17,377 bases of DNA from Candidatus Hydrothermarchaeota archaeon (GTDB taxonomy: Archaea > Hydrothermarchaeota > Hydrothermarchaeia > Hydrothermarchaeales > WAQR01): the NCBI GenBank assembly GCA_015520145.1, contig WAQR01000278.1, positions 1 to 17,377 on the forward strand. The letters are read 5' to 3'. The notes under the pieces are model-generated. The model made no database searches and was not told where the DNA came from. It saw only the letters and a list, made by a program, of their open reading frames with translations. Made by a program: the position numbers and the translations under genes. Of the stretch, positions 7,573 to 13,671 are shown piece by piece (within the stretch, counting starts at the first letter, position 1; the number at the start of each line of letters is the position of its first letter).

Positions 7573-8571
7573 CTAGATTGGCAGCCCCAGTGCCTTCCAG
7601 ACGCCCATAAATCTCAGACCGTAGAACAGGAGGATAATTGCAAGCAGCCATCTTAAATACTTCTCTTTGTAGTATTTCTGGAGTTTCGGACCAAGCAGTG
7701 ATCCTCCGATTATCCCTAAAAGGAAAAGAGACATATAATAGTAGTCAAAGAGCGCGCCTTTTTGGAAATATCTTGCGATAGCTACCAGGGAGTTTATCAG
7801 CACTATTGTAATCGAAGTCCCCGCGACAATGAACATCGGCAGCACGAATACCGAGGCAAGATACGGCACAAGCAGGAACCCGCCGCCAAGACCAAGCATT
7901 GAGGCAAGCACAGCAATAAAGAAGCCGCCGACTGCAGCTATTATGGGATTGATATTGAATTCTTCCCCCCAGAATGTGAATCTCAGTGTTGTTGGTGTAA
8001 AACTTGTTACTTTGAATCCTTCTTTTTTTATCTCGTCCATTTCCCCTGATGCCTTCAGCTCCTTGACCTTTGCCTCGAATCTCTCTGATATGGCTTTCAG
8101 CTTTGCCTTTCCAGCCCTGTATCTCTCTGTAGTTTCGTATGCCAGCCTTATTCCGATGATGAATGTGATTACTCCAAAGTAGATCTTGTACTGCTTGAGC
8201 GTCATGGGAATCGCAGGACCTACAAGTGCCCCGAGGACAACCCCCACAGCAACAGCACCGGCCAGGGGTAATGCCACCCGCCGCTCCTTGAAATATGTTG
8301 GGACAGCGATCAGCGGAGACATTATTACAGCCGCAAGGTTGTGGACTTTAAGTGTGTTCTTGGTTAATGTCTTGGCTTGAGCCTCTGTATAGCCCGCTGT
8401 GGGCAGGTGTTTTAGCATGAACTTGTCGAGTTTAAATACAACAACCTGGCCTATGAATGTCAGGATAGCACCCGCTGCTCCAACCGTAGAGAAGACATAT
8501 CCTGTAATTATCCCCCAAGCTATAACAGCCATCGGGTTGAACTCTGCTCCGGATATAGGCGAATATACCAT
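7573..8571 (-). CDS. TauE/SafE-family membrane permease
   Basis: A 332-residue membrane protein with about eight hydrophobic helices in two similar halves. The second half has the clear family motif MLGLGGGFLLVPYL (225-238) and GIIGGSLLGPKL (287-298). In the first half the equivalent glycine motif is degenerate (STVGAAGAILTFIGQ, 28-42), while GVVLGALVGPAI (110-121) is kept. A soluble, charged insert of about 55 residues (149-206) splits the halves; standard TauE proteins are about 250-270 residues with a short loop. Family members export or take up sulfite, sulfonates, sulfoacetate or other small anions; the substrate here cannot be told. The ATG at 8571 has a strong GGTGGTGA just upstream. 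The gene seems to have its own AT-rich promoter. Confidence 0.85.
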   Translation of the reverse strand: MVYSPISGAEFNPMAVIAWGIITGYVFSTVGAAGAILTFIGQVVVFKLDKFMLKHLPTAGYTEAQAKTLTKNTLKVHNLAAVIMSPLIAVPTYFKERRVALPLAGAVAVGVVLGALVGPAIPMTLKQYKIYFGVITFIIGIRLAYETTERYRAGKAKLKAISERFEAKVKELKASGEMDEIKKEGFKVTSFTPTTLRFTFWGEEFNINPIIAAVGGFFIAVLASMLGLGGGFLLVPYLASVFVLPMFIVAGTSITIVLINSLVAIARYFQKGALFDYYYMSLFLLGIIGGSLLGPKLQKYYKEKYLRWLLAIILLFYGLRFMGVWKALGLPI

Positions 8572-8959
8572 GGTTTCACCACCTTTTCAGTAATTAATAA
8601 TATTTATTCAATATCATATTATAATATAACAATATAACATGTTAATATATAATATAAAAACTTTTCTAAAAACAAGGCATTGACAAAATTCATGTATTCC
8701 ACACCTCTCCAGCAGATATCCCCTCGATATGCTTCCTTCGTTGCTTCATCCTCTTCCGCAGAGGGATAGGGGAATCTCTCTTGAACGCAGAGAATGCCAT
8801 CTCGGATATTGATCTTTGGTGTGATACCCACAGAAGCCATCTCTGAGGGCCATTAGGTCATCAATAAAGCTGAGAAGCGACGGGCGAAAATTAAATATCG
8901 CTGGATTTTGAGACAGTGCCGGAGGAGACAAATACCTGCAAACACCTGCCGGTCTGCAA
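8572..8959 (-). other. Intergenic region: TauE promoter plus unexplained sequence
   Basis: Bases 8590-8660 are almost pure A/T and probably hold the TauE promoter: on the minus strand TTTTTATATTATATATT at about 8645-8661 is a good TATA candidate, and a GTTATATT motif is repeated at about 8622-8639. Bases 8680-8930 are of normal composition and have open frames on the minus strand of up to 73 codons. None has a good ribosome site or a recognisable product. It may be decayed coding DNA, like the AbrB relics farther right. Confidence 0.35.
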
Positions 8960-9325
8960 TTATGTCGTGAGCAGGTTGTCGATTTCTCTTAGCAGTTCTT
9001 CCGGGTGGAATGGTTTTACAATATATCCCACCGCGCCGGCGTTTAGAGCCTCTTTTATAATATTGGGATATTCAAAAGAAGAGCACATTAATATCTTTGC
9101 ATTTGTGTGTTTTGTTACAATATCTTTTGTGGCCTGGATGCCGTCCATACCGGGCATCCCGATATCCATGAGCACTATATCCGGGTTCAATTGTTCGTAT
9201 TTTTTGACTGCATCCGCCCCGTTTGCTGCTTCTCCAACTGCTACATGCCTTCGTGAAATAACCCGCTTTATGAACGTTCTTATAGCCTTAGAATCATCTG
9301 TGATTAATATCTTTGCCAGATCCAA
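8960..9325 (-). CDS. CheY-like single-domain response regulator
   Basis: A 121-residue stand-alone receiver domain that takes a phosphate from a sensor kinase and signals by protein contact. The needed residues are present: acidic pair Asp10-Asp11, phospho-acceptor Asp54 in DIVLMDIGMPGMDG, Ser82/Ser83 at the switch position, and Lys104 in IVKPF. No output domain is attached. The start is TTG at 9325, next to a GGGAGGG ribosome site only about 3 bases away; no ATG is available in this frame. No kinase or che genes lie nearby, so it is an orphan; phosphorelay, taxis or control of the distant KaiC/GTPase operon are all possible. Its promoter is described separately. Confidence 0.93.
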   Translation of the reverse strand: MDLAKILITDDSKAIRTFIKRVISRRHVAVGEAANGADAVKKYEQLNPDIVLMDIGMPGMDGIQATKDIVTKHTNAKILMCSSFEYPNIIKEALNAGAVGYIVKPFHPEELLREIDNLLTT

Positions 9326-9362
9326 TCCCTCCCTTATTTTTTACTATCTCCTTTTTAAAAAA

Positions 9363-9416
9363 TGATTTAAACAATTTTTTTGTATGGGCATATGTAGGTA
9401 TCTATGTACCTATATG
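9363..9416 (-). promoter_or_regulatory. Promoter and imperfect inverted repeat upstream of the response regulator
   Basis: On the minus strand GTTTAAATC (9364-9372) is a good TATA box about 40 bases before the TTG start. Just upstream is an imperfect inverted repeat, CATATGTAGGTA (9389-9400) and TACCTATATG (9407-9416), with a 6-base spacer. Its place upstream of the TATA box suits an activator or autoregulatory site; this is inference from position. Confidence 0.4.
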
Positions 9417-9494
9417 TACTGTGAATAATTTGAATGTCGGGTAGTGTCCTCCCATCTACCCTTTTTCTCCAAATAGTTCTTGACCCAGTCACCC

Positions 9495-9526
9495 TTTACC
9501 CTCCAAAGCCTTATGGGTGTCATGGG
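9495..9526. repeat. 32-bp direct repeat, copy 1
   Basis: This sequence recurs at 10512-10543 with two differences (A/G at the 19th base and G/A at the last). It begins TTTACCCTCCAAAGCCTT. The copies are about 1 kb apart, in the same direction, and bracket the toxin-antitoxin pair. Each lies shortly before part of a broken AbrB gene, so they probably mark an old tandem duplication. Confidence 0.8.
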
Positions 9527-9530
9527 TCTG

Positions 9531-9560
9531 CCTCTTCTAGCCAAGCCTCTTCTAGCCAAA
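9531..9560. repeat. 15-bp tandem duplication next to the AbrB relic
   Basis: CCTCTTCTAGCCAAG (9531-9545) is followed at once by CCTCTTCTAGCCAAA (9546-9560), 14 of 15 bases identical. The second copy runs into the first codons of the AbrB C-terminal relic, so it lies at the deletion breakpoint where the N-terminal half was lost. Confidence 0.75.
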
Positions 9561-9675
9561 GAACGTCCAGGAAAAACTTGGTGGCATAGATGTAGGGGAA
9601 TATATCCTCTTTTATGAAGAAGGCAAGCGTATTTGCATCGAAAAAGGTGTGGTTATTCCAACAAAGAAAAGATAA
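9556..9675 (+). pseudogene. Relic: C-terminal half of an AbrB/SpoVT antitoxin gene
   Basis: After an in-frame TAG (9553-9555) the frame reads PKNVQEKLGGIDVGEY, then ILFYEEGKRICIEKG, and ends at TAA 9673-9675: 39 residues. This is the usual second half of an AbrB/SpoVT swapped-hairpin domain (P-K-x-V-x-E-K-L-G, then a D-x-x-x-x-x-x-x-E-E turn and a final I-Y-I-E-K strand). No start codon or first beta strand precedes it. The missing N-terminal half, from a sister copy, is found at 10600-10650. I treat it as a broken gene, not a working short peptide. Confidence 0.65.
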
Positions 9676-9843
9676 AACAATCTGTCATTTTTCTGTTATT
9701 TTTTAGAGGTTTTGGAGTTCATTGAAATAACCAGATCCCTCTTTCAGGTATCTCTCTGCACTTCACAGTACAACAGACCCAGATTTTGATCGGATTAATA
9801 ATATTTTTATATGATATCATCGAGAATATCTATAGGGATATTA

Positions 9844-10098
9844 ATGATAGTTCGATGGCAGGGTATTCAGATAGTGCCCACCCAGGCAGCATATTACGAA
9901 TTAATTGACTTGAAATTCGATCTATACGACGTCCTGGAAATCCTCGAAAGAGGCTCAAATTGCGAGAGGAGCAAGCGCGCAAAAGGAACAGTTGAAAAAT
10001 GTATTCGAAGTAAGGGTAAGATATACAAGGTGGTAGTTGTCAGGTCCACATACCTTGGTAATCCTGCCTGGAGAATCATACACGTAGGGAAAATGTAA
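9844..10098 (+). CDS. DUF4258-like toxin of a toxin-antitoxin pair
   Basis: An 84-residue protein with the layout YYELIDLKFDLYDVLEILERG, then a Lys/Arg-rich KGKIYKVVVVRSTY strand and a final WRIIHVGK. An early helix with V-x-E-I-L-x-x-G, then beta strands ending in an R-I-I-H-V tail, is what I know from DUF4258 and similar RelE/MqsR-fold toxins, which are often encoded just before YgiT-type zinc-finger antitoxins, as here. If active it would probably be an RNase. The start at 9844 has AGGG 6 bases upstream; an ATG at 9811 would add 11 residues but lies too close to the TATA-like ATAATATTTTTATAT at about 9797-9811. The stop is 10 bases before the antitoxin start. The family call is by pattern and context. 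Confidence 0.65.
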   Translation: MIVRWQGIQIVPTQAAYYELIDLKFDLYDVLEILERGSNCERSKRAKGTVEKCIRSKGKIYKVVVVRSTYLGNPAWRIIHVGKM

Positions 10099-10108
10099 GG
10101 TGATGAAG

Positions 10109-10420
10109 ATGGATAAATGCCACGTATGCGGTTTAGAAATGAAAAAAGAGAAGGTGAAAGTGAAGTTGCAAGATCAGACCATAGAAGTAGACGGTGCCAG
10201 ATGTGGCAAATGCGGGGAAGTCCTGCTTGACCCTGAGCAGGCGCAAAGGCTTCTCCAGTTAAATAAGCTCTATGCAGGGATAGAAGCAAAGGTAGGGTCA
10301 CTTGGGAAATCTCTAGTTGTCAGGATCCCCTGTGACGTAAAACAGTTCCTAAAGATTACAAAGGGCGACAGGCTGATATTCACGACCGACGGCAGGAGGC
10401 TTGTCCTGGAGAAAAGGTGA
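10109..10420 (+). CDS. YgiT-type zinc-finger antitoxin with AbrB-like tail
   Basis: A 103-residue protein. The N-terminal half has two cysteine pairs, CHVCG (4-8) and CGKCG near 34-38, in the C-x2-C...C-x2-C spacing of YgiT/MqsA-type zinc fingers, followed by a helix (DPEQAQRLLQLNKLYAGIE). The C-terminal part, LVVRIPCDVKQFLKITKGDR, then LIFTTDGRRLVLEKR, looks like an AbrB/SpoVT DNA-binding hairpin. MqsA instead has a helix-turn-helix there, so this would be a different DNA-binding tail. The ATG at 10109 has AAGGTGA 6 bases upstream; GTG 10100 and ATG 10103 lie within that site. It follows the toxin by 10 bases, in the toxin-first order known from mqsRA. It probably neutralises the toxin and represses the pair. 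Confidence 0.8.
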   Translation: MDKCHVCGLEMKKEKVKVKLQDQTIEVDGARCGKCGEVLLDPEQAQRLLQLNKLYAGIEAKVGSLGKSLVVRIPCDVKQFLKITKGDRLIFTTDGRRLVLEKR

Positions 10421-10511
10421 TCCGTTTACGATCTCGTCTGCTAGAGCATGGATGCAGCCGGACAGACGGGTTCCCGGCATATTTCCTCTCGCAACATCCA
10501 TGGCGATTGAT

Positions 10512-10543
10512 TTTACCCTCCAAAGCCTTGTGGGTGTCATGGA
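10512..10543. repeat. 32-bp direct repeat, copy 2
   Basis: Second copy of the repeat at 9495-9526, 30 of 32 bases identical. It lies 56 bases before the AbrB N-terminal relic. Similarity stops sharply on both sides of the repeat. Confidence 0.8.
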
Positions 10544-10599
10544 TTCGCTCCTGAATATCTTTTACCAAATATTCCTGTTATTCTTGGAGGGGTACGAAG

Positions 10600-10659
10600 A
10601 TGAAATTTTTAGGTTCGGCAAAAGTAAGTTCAAAAAATATGATTACCATCCTATTTTAA
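10600..10659 (+). pseudogene. Relic: N-terminal part of an AbrB/SpoVT antitoxin gene
   Basis: A good GGAGGGG lies 8 bases before an ATG, and the frame reads MKFLGSAKVSSKNMITI before ending at once in Leu-Phe-stop (TAA 10657-10659). V-S-S-K-x-x-I-T-I is the standard first strand of AbrB/MazE/VapB antitoxins and is normally followed by P-K-x-V-x-x-K-L-G, which is exactly where the relic at 9556 begins. The gene was cut right at that junction. Its tail overlaps the end of the opposite-strand DUF2227-like gene by four bases. It may still be transcribed but would make only a 19-residue peptide. Confidence 0.65.
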
Positions 10660-11102
10660 TCCCTCCTAACCTCTGTAACAGCCCTATCCAGCATGCAGTG
10701 AAGGACATCTGGAACCCAGACCCCTGCCACAAACGCCAGCACCACATCTTTCTGCATAGCAGGCAGTTTTATCCCCACATTCACCGCCGAGAAGAGTACC
10801 CATACCATAAACCCAAAATACACAAGTCTTGTAAGCGGGCCTAATAAAATATTATGCGACATACCCCTATGGCTGAACAATTCCTTGTAGGGATACCACA
10901 AAAACCCGAGAGGTCCCCAGCGCCTCAGGCTTCCGCTCCCTCTATCCACGTCGAGGTCAGGAGATAGCCATAACAGGCTGAAAAGATAAGATGCAGAGAA
11001 AACCAGTATCATTTCAGAATCTATACCCGCATTGAGCAGGTAGTATACGCACACAAAGAGGAGTGCAACACCCGTGATATTATGGACTCTGTCTCCTGGC
11101 AT
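10656..11102 (-). CDS. DUF2227-like metal-binding membrane protein
   Basis: A 148-residue protein with about three or four membrane helices (about 8-24, 30-46, 89-107, 119-135). Conserved polar motifs lie between them: RVHN near 5, SPDLDVD (47-53), RRWGPLGFLWYPYKELFSHRG followed by MSHNILLGPLTR (60-92), and PDVLH (131-135). The SPDLD, WGP and HRG-SH pattern matches what I remember of DUF2227/COG5413, related to YdjM-type predicted metal-dependent membrane hydrolases; His and Asp would bind the metal. Its reaction is unknown. The ATG at 11102 has no ribosome site. An ATTAAAATA box about 27 bases upstream suggests a leaderless transcript. It is divergent from the dCMP deaminase gene. Confidence 0.72.
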   Translation of the reverse strand: MPGDRVHNITGVALLFVCVYYLLNAGIDSEMILVFSASYLFSLLWLSPDLDVDRGSGSLRRWGPLGFLWYPYKELFSHRGMSHNILLGPLTRLVYFGFMVWVLFSAVNVGIKLPAMQKDVVLAFVAGVWVPDVLHCMLDRAVTEVRRD

Positions 11103-11380
11103 ATCTACTAAAAATGGCCTGATGGTTATTTTAATCTTATCATTGTCTCATCATTTATTGCATCGCTATTGCATCGCTATTTCCAGTAGAACAGATGGTC
11201 CATACTTCCCGCACCTCACAGGAACTGTGACAAAGGAAACAACCCCCCATCATTTCTATTGGAACATCAAGGCGGCCAGTCCTGGTAAAAATGGCAATTT
11301 ATCCGAAACCATACTCGATTTGAAAAGATAGTGATATAATAGAAAATGTGTTATAAAAGATACGCATATCCTGGATAGAT
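11103..11380. promoter_or_regulatory. Divergent promoter region with an 11-bp tandem repeat
   Basis: Lies between the DUF2227-like gene (-) and the dCMP deaminase gene (+). Toward the deaminase, GTTATAAAAG at about 11350-11359 is a strong TATA box about 25 bases before the ATG, giving an almost leaderless mRNA. Toward the left gene, ATTAAAATA (about 11128-11136, minus strand) plays the same role. GCATCGCTATT is tandemly repeated at 11160-11170 and 11171-11181 and could be a regulator site. Nothing coding is seen. Confidence 0.5.
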
Positions 11381-11854
11381 ATGATGAAAAATACAGGAAA
11401 CAGAAGACCTCCCTGGGACGAATATTTTGCGAACATCATAGAAGTAGTCGCAACCCGTTCCACATGCATACGGCATCAGTTTGGCTGTGTGATTATAAAC
11501 GAGAAAAATGAGATCATATCCACAGGATACAACGGCCCGGTAAGGGGTGCTCCCCACTGCGATGTAACAGGGTGTATCAAGGACGAGAACGGGATTGAAA
11601 GCGGGATGGGACATGGGATCTGCCCAGCGGTTCATGCAGAGCAGAATGCCCTTCTTCAGGCAGGAAAACAGAGTGTCGGGGCAACGCTGTATGTAAACGG
11701 ATTCCCGTGCAAAATCTGTGCGAGGCTCATTGTAAACGCAGGGATTAAACGGATTGTTACAAGCGGCGAATACACAGACTTAGAAGGGCTTGAAATCTTG
11801 GACAATGCAGGTGTAATAGTCAGCAAACTTAGGAAATGTGAGGCTGAGATTTGA
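11381..11854 (+). CDS. Deoxycytidylate (dCMP) deaminase
   Basis: A 157-residue zinc enzyme of the ComEB/dCMP-deaminase family that converts dCMP to dUMP, feeding thymidylate synthesis. The catalytic zinc motif is complete: His85-Ala-Glu87 in VHAEQNAL and Pro109-Cys110-x-x-Cys113 in FPCKICARL. The family-typical start PPWDEYF, the stretch FGCVIINEKNEIISTGYNG, and extra cysteines in PHCDVTGC also fit dCMP rather than free cytidine deaminases. Two neighbouring ATGs (11381 and 11384) are possible; the TATA position about 25 bases upstream favours the first as a leaderless or nearly leaderless start. It stands alone, divergent from the DUF2227-like gene. The nearby pyrimidine genes pyrD and pyrK are about 9 kb away and not co-transcribed. 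Confidence 0.93.
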   Translation: MMKNTGNRRPPWDEYFANIIEVVATRSTCIRHQFGCVIINEKNEIISTGYNGPVRGAPHCDVTGCIKDENGIESGMGHGICPAVHAEQNALLQAGKQSVGATLYVNGFPCKICARLIVNAGIKRIVTSGEYTDLEGLEILDNAGVIVSKLRKCEAEI

Positions 11855-11894
11855 ATATAGTCGATTCAAACATTTTTGAGCGTTATAGCGAGCC

Positions 11895-11991
11895 AGAACC
11901 CCTACTAGGGCTGTCCGTGAGCCATTTTGAGATGTGAAAGCACATGAGTACAGAGGCAAAGGAGGGAAAGTTCAGCGAAAAGATATCGTGA
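11895..11991 (+). other. Possible insertion-sequence end scrap
   Basis: A segment beginning GGGCTGTCCGTGAGCC (about 11907-11922), which resembles a transposon terminal repeat, is followed by an ATG at 11944 opening a 15-residue frame (MSTEAKEGKFSEKIS) that ends at TGA 11989-11991. It looks like the left end and first codons of a transposase gene with the rest deleted. I cannot name the family; the call rests on look alone. Confidence 0.25.
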
Positions 11992-12031
11992 CTCTACAAA
12001 CGAAAATATAAAATGACTAGTATGGAGTCAC
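11988..12031. repeat. Inverted repeat at the 3' end of the radical SAM gene
   Basis: GTGACTC (11988-11994) and GAGTCAC (12025-12031) form a 7-bp stem around a 30-base loop; the second arm covers the TGA stop of the radical SAM gene. It could act as a 3'-end signal or a relic target duplication. Weak. Confidence 0.3.
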
Positions 12032-13317
12032 TTAGGAGTCATTGATAATTTTGCAATGTCAAACCTCTCTTTTAGCGCAGATTTTCTTATCACGTGCCAG
12101 ACGTCACCCCTCAGGATGACCCTGAAGGCGTGCTCTATCACCTTCTTATAGAATTTACAGTAATAGCTCTTCCTAAACATGCTGCCTTCTGTCGAGTATA
12201 TCTCGGCAGGACATGACGCACCGCAGATATTCATCAACACACAGGTATCGCACTCATCGATCTTTTCGACAATCCTTTTTCTGACCTTTTCCAGACCATC
12301 AGACCCAATGATGTCTTCAATAGAGTCTGAAAAGATATTGCCGCCAGAAAACTCCTCCATCCCGATAAATTCGCCGCAGGGATAGGACTTGCCGTCTGCC
12401 GTTATTGCGAAAAACCTCCTGCCGCCACCGCACGGTGAGATGTCGCACATCAACACCCTCGCACCTGGTGCGATAATGCCAAGCAGGATATTGGCGAAAT
12501 CACCTATGACCATCCGCCTGCCGCTTTTCGTAATCTCGATTGCCGCGTCCACGGCATTTATGAATTCATCGGCCAGCTCCTCCGGGTCAGGACGAAAGGG
12601 TAAAGACTCTTTTTGCGTCCCTCTTACAGGGTTCATCAGGCACATCTTAATTCCTTTCTCACCAAGAAATCCAACCATATCGGCAAGCTGTCCCTGGTTG
12701 TATCTTGTAATCGTCGTGACCACATTTAGCCCCTTATAATCCTTGAAATAGTCAAACGCCATTATGACCTTTTTATAGTGTCCCTGGCCCCTCAAAAAAT
12801 CATTTGTCTCCTCATCAGGGGAGTCAAGTGATATGCCGATATTTACATCATTTTTCATAATGAACCTTGCATCCTCTTCTGTGAGAAGGAGCCCGTTTGT
12901 CTGTATCCCGAAATTCAGTTCCCCATGGTACTCTGAAATTATCCTGAATATGTTCTCCCTGTTCATCAAAGGCTCGCTGCCGTGAAAAACTATTACCCCC
13001 TTTGTCCCCTTTTTATCAAAAAAGTCAATCGTCTTCTCCACTATCTGCTTTAGCTCGGCGTAGCTCATGCTTTTCTTCCTGGATTTTATCTCATCTGGCA
13101 GATAGCAGTAGGGGCATGTCGCATTGCACTTATCAGTGGGGTTTACATAAAGCAGGATGATGTCCGTGCTGAACCGGATGTCATTCATTTCCAGAAGAAG
13201 CTCTTTTCTTATCTTATTATGGAACCTGTCCAGTTCATCAAAATCCCCAATGCCCCAGAAATTTGTTTCAGGGTCTACTTTAAACCCCCTGTTATCAACT
13301 ACCAGTTCCTGGAGTAT
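12028..13317 (-). CDS. Radical SAM/SPASM peptide-modifying enzyme (CbpB-like)
   Basis: The first ATG is at 13188 (386 residues), but the frame stays open and protein-like for 43 more codons upstream (DNRGFKVDPETNFWGIGDFD and so on), so I place the start at an ATA at 13317. A strong GGCGGTGAT lies 5 bases before it, but no ATG, GTG or TTG exists in that extension. In full numbering the 4Fe-4S site for SAM is Cys64-x3-Cys68-x2-Cys71 (CNATCPYC). A SPASM domain follows with Cys291, 296, 314, 356, 359, 365, 369 and 387, able to hold two auxiliary clusters. Such enzymes modify short ribosomal peptides. A 36-residue peptide gene lies 35 bases upstream, as in the CbpA/CbpB pairs I recall from methanogens. 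Reaction and product are unknown. Confidence 0.88.
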   Translation of the reverse strand: MLQELVVDNRGFKVDPETNFWGIGDFDELDRFHNKIRKELLLEMNDIRFSTDIILLYVNPTDKCNATCPYCYLPDEIKSRKKSMSYAELKQIVEKTIDFFDKKGTKGVIVFHGSEPLMNRENIFRIISEYHGELNFGIQTNGLLLTEEDARFIMKNDVNIGISLDSPDEETNDFLRGQGHYKKVIMAFDYFKDYKGLNVVTTITRYNQGQLADMVGFLGEKGIKMCLMNPVRGTQKESLPFRPDPEELADEFINAVDAAIEITKSGRRMVIGDFANILLGIIAPGARVLMCDISPCGGGRRFFAITADGKSYPCGEFIGMEEFSGGNIFSDSIEDIIGSDGLEKVRKRIVEKIDECDTCVLMNICGASCPAEIYSTEGSMFRKSYYCKFYKKVIEHAFRVILRGDVWHVIRKSALKERFDIAKLSMTPK

Positions 13318-13352
13318 TGCATCACCGCCTGACTTAGTAGAAGATTAAAAAA

Positions 13353-13463
13353 TTAGAACGGGGAATCATCGCTTTGAAGCACGTAGTGTGTTAGTCCTGC
13401 CCCTTTGTATTTGCATTCCATCCTGTAACTCATCTTTTTTTCTTTCTTTATATCTCTCTCCAT
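13353..13463 (-). CDS. Candidate precursor peptide for the radical SAM enzyme (CbpA-like)
   Basis: A 36-residue open frame beginning at the ATG at 13463, with GGTG 8 bases upstream, and ending at TAA 13353-13355. The N-terminal half is highly basic and acidic (MERDIKKEKK), like a leader. It is followed by one Cys (17) and a distinctive core, KYKGAGLTHYVLQSDDSPF. It lies immediately upstream of the radical SAM/SPASM gene on the same strand, 35 bases apart, and a TATA-like AAAAATATAAATATAAG lies about 35-50 bases before its start. This position and size are what is expected of a ribosomally made peptide that the enzyme modifies. I recall a methanogen family of modified peptides (CbpA) with a conserved Cys, but the match was not tested. 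It is too short for ordinary gene callers. Confidence 0.6.
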   Translation of the reverse strand: MERDIKKEKKMSYRMECKYKGAGLTHYVLQSDDSPF

Positions 13464-13671
13464 TTTTATTTCACCAGCATTTTGTATCCGTCATACTTAT
13501 ATTTATATTTTTAGGTCAAATGACAGGACGCGAATCTCTTTTCAAGTCAGACCCATCTTAAGTACTCTGCATGAACTTGCCGAATTTTTTTTCTGTCTTT
13601 TGAACAGATAAATGACATCACATATTTTTGTTCCAACCCTAACAGATACCCAAATTTTATATAGATAAAAA
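13464..13671. promoter_or_regulatory. Divergent promoter region between peptide/radical SAM and KaiC operons
   Basis: The minus-strand TATA candidate (about 13495-13512) serves the peptide gene. Toward the KaiC operon, CATATTTTTG (13620-13629) and ATTTTATATAG (about 13654-13664) are TATA-like. The second is only about 10 bases from the GTG at 13672, so either the first is used or translation begins farther inside. No longer frame is supported here. Confidence 0.4.

Noticed and set aside
8700..8830. Possible similarity between this stretch and 9541-9670 (shared VGIT-like start on the minus strand)
   Set aside because: Base identity is near random apart from one ATTCCCCTA match; not a real repeat.
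8746..8931. Minus-strand frame of 61 codons
   Set aside because: No ribosome site, no recognisable family, and overlaps an equally open alternative frame.
9425..9523. Minus-strand frame starting MTPIRLWRVK, seen again near 10540 as MTPTRLWRVK
   Set aside because: The similarity is only the 32-bp DNA repeat; the frames diverge at once outside it and have no ribosome site.
9530..9665. Minus-strand frame with DANTLAFFIKEDIF that looked like a PIN or helical protein
   Set aside because: It is exactly antisense to the AbrB C-terminal relic, which explains the sequence much better.
10401..10844. Plus-strand frame of 147 codons
   Set aside because: It runs through the repeat, the AbrB relic in another frame and the antisense of the DUF2227-like gene; no ribosome site and no coherent product.
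11855..12027. Possible structured non-coding RNA after the dCMP deaminase gene
   Set aside because: I could not find a tRNA, C/D-box or riboswitch pattern; an insertion-sequence scrap explains part of it better.
12389..12739. Plus-strand frame of 116 codons
   Set aside because: Antisense to the SPASM region of the radical SAM gene.
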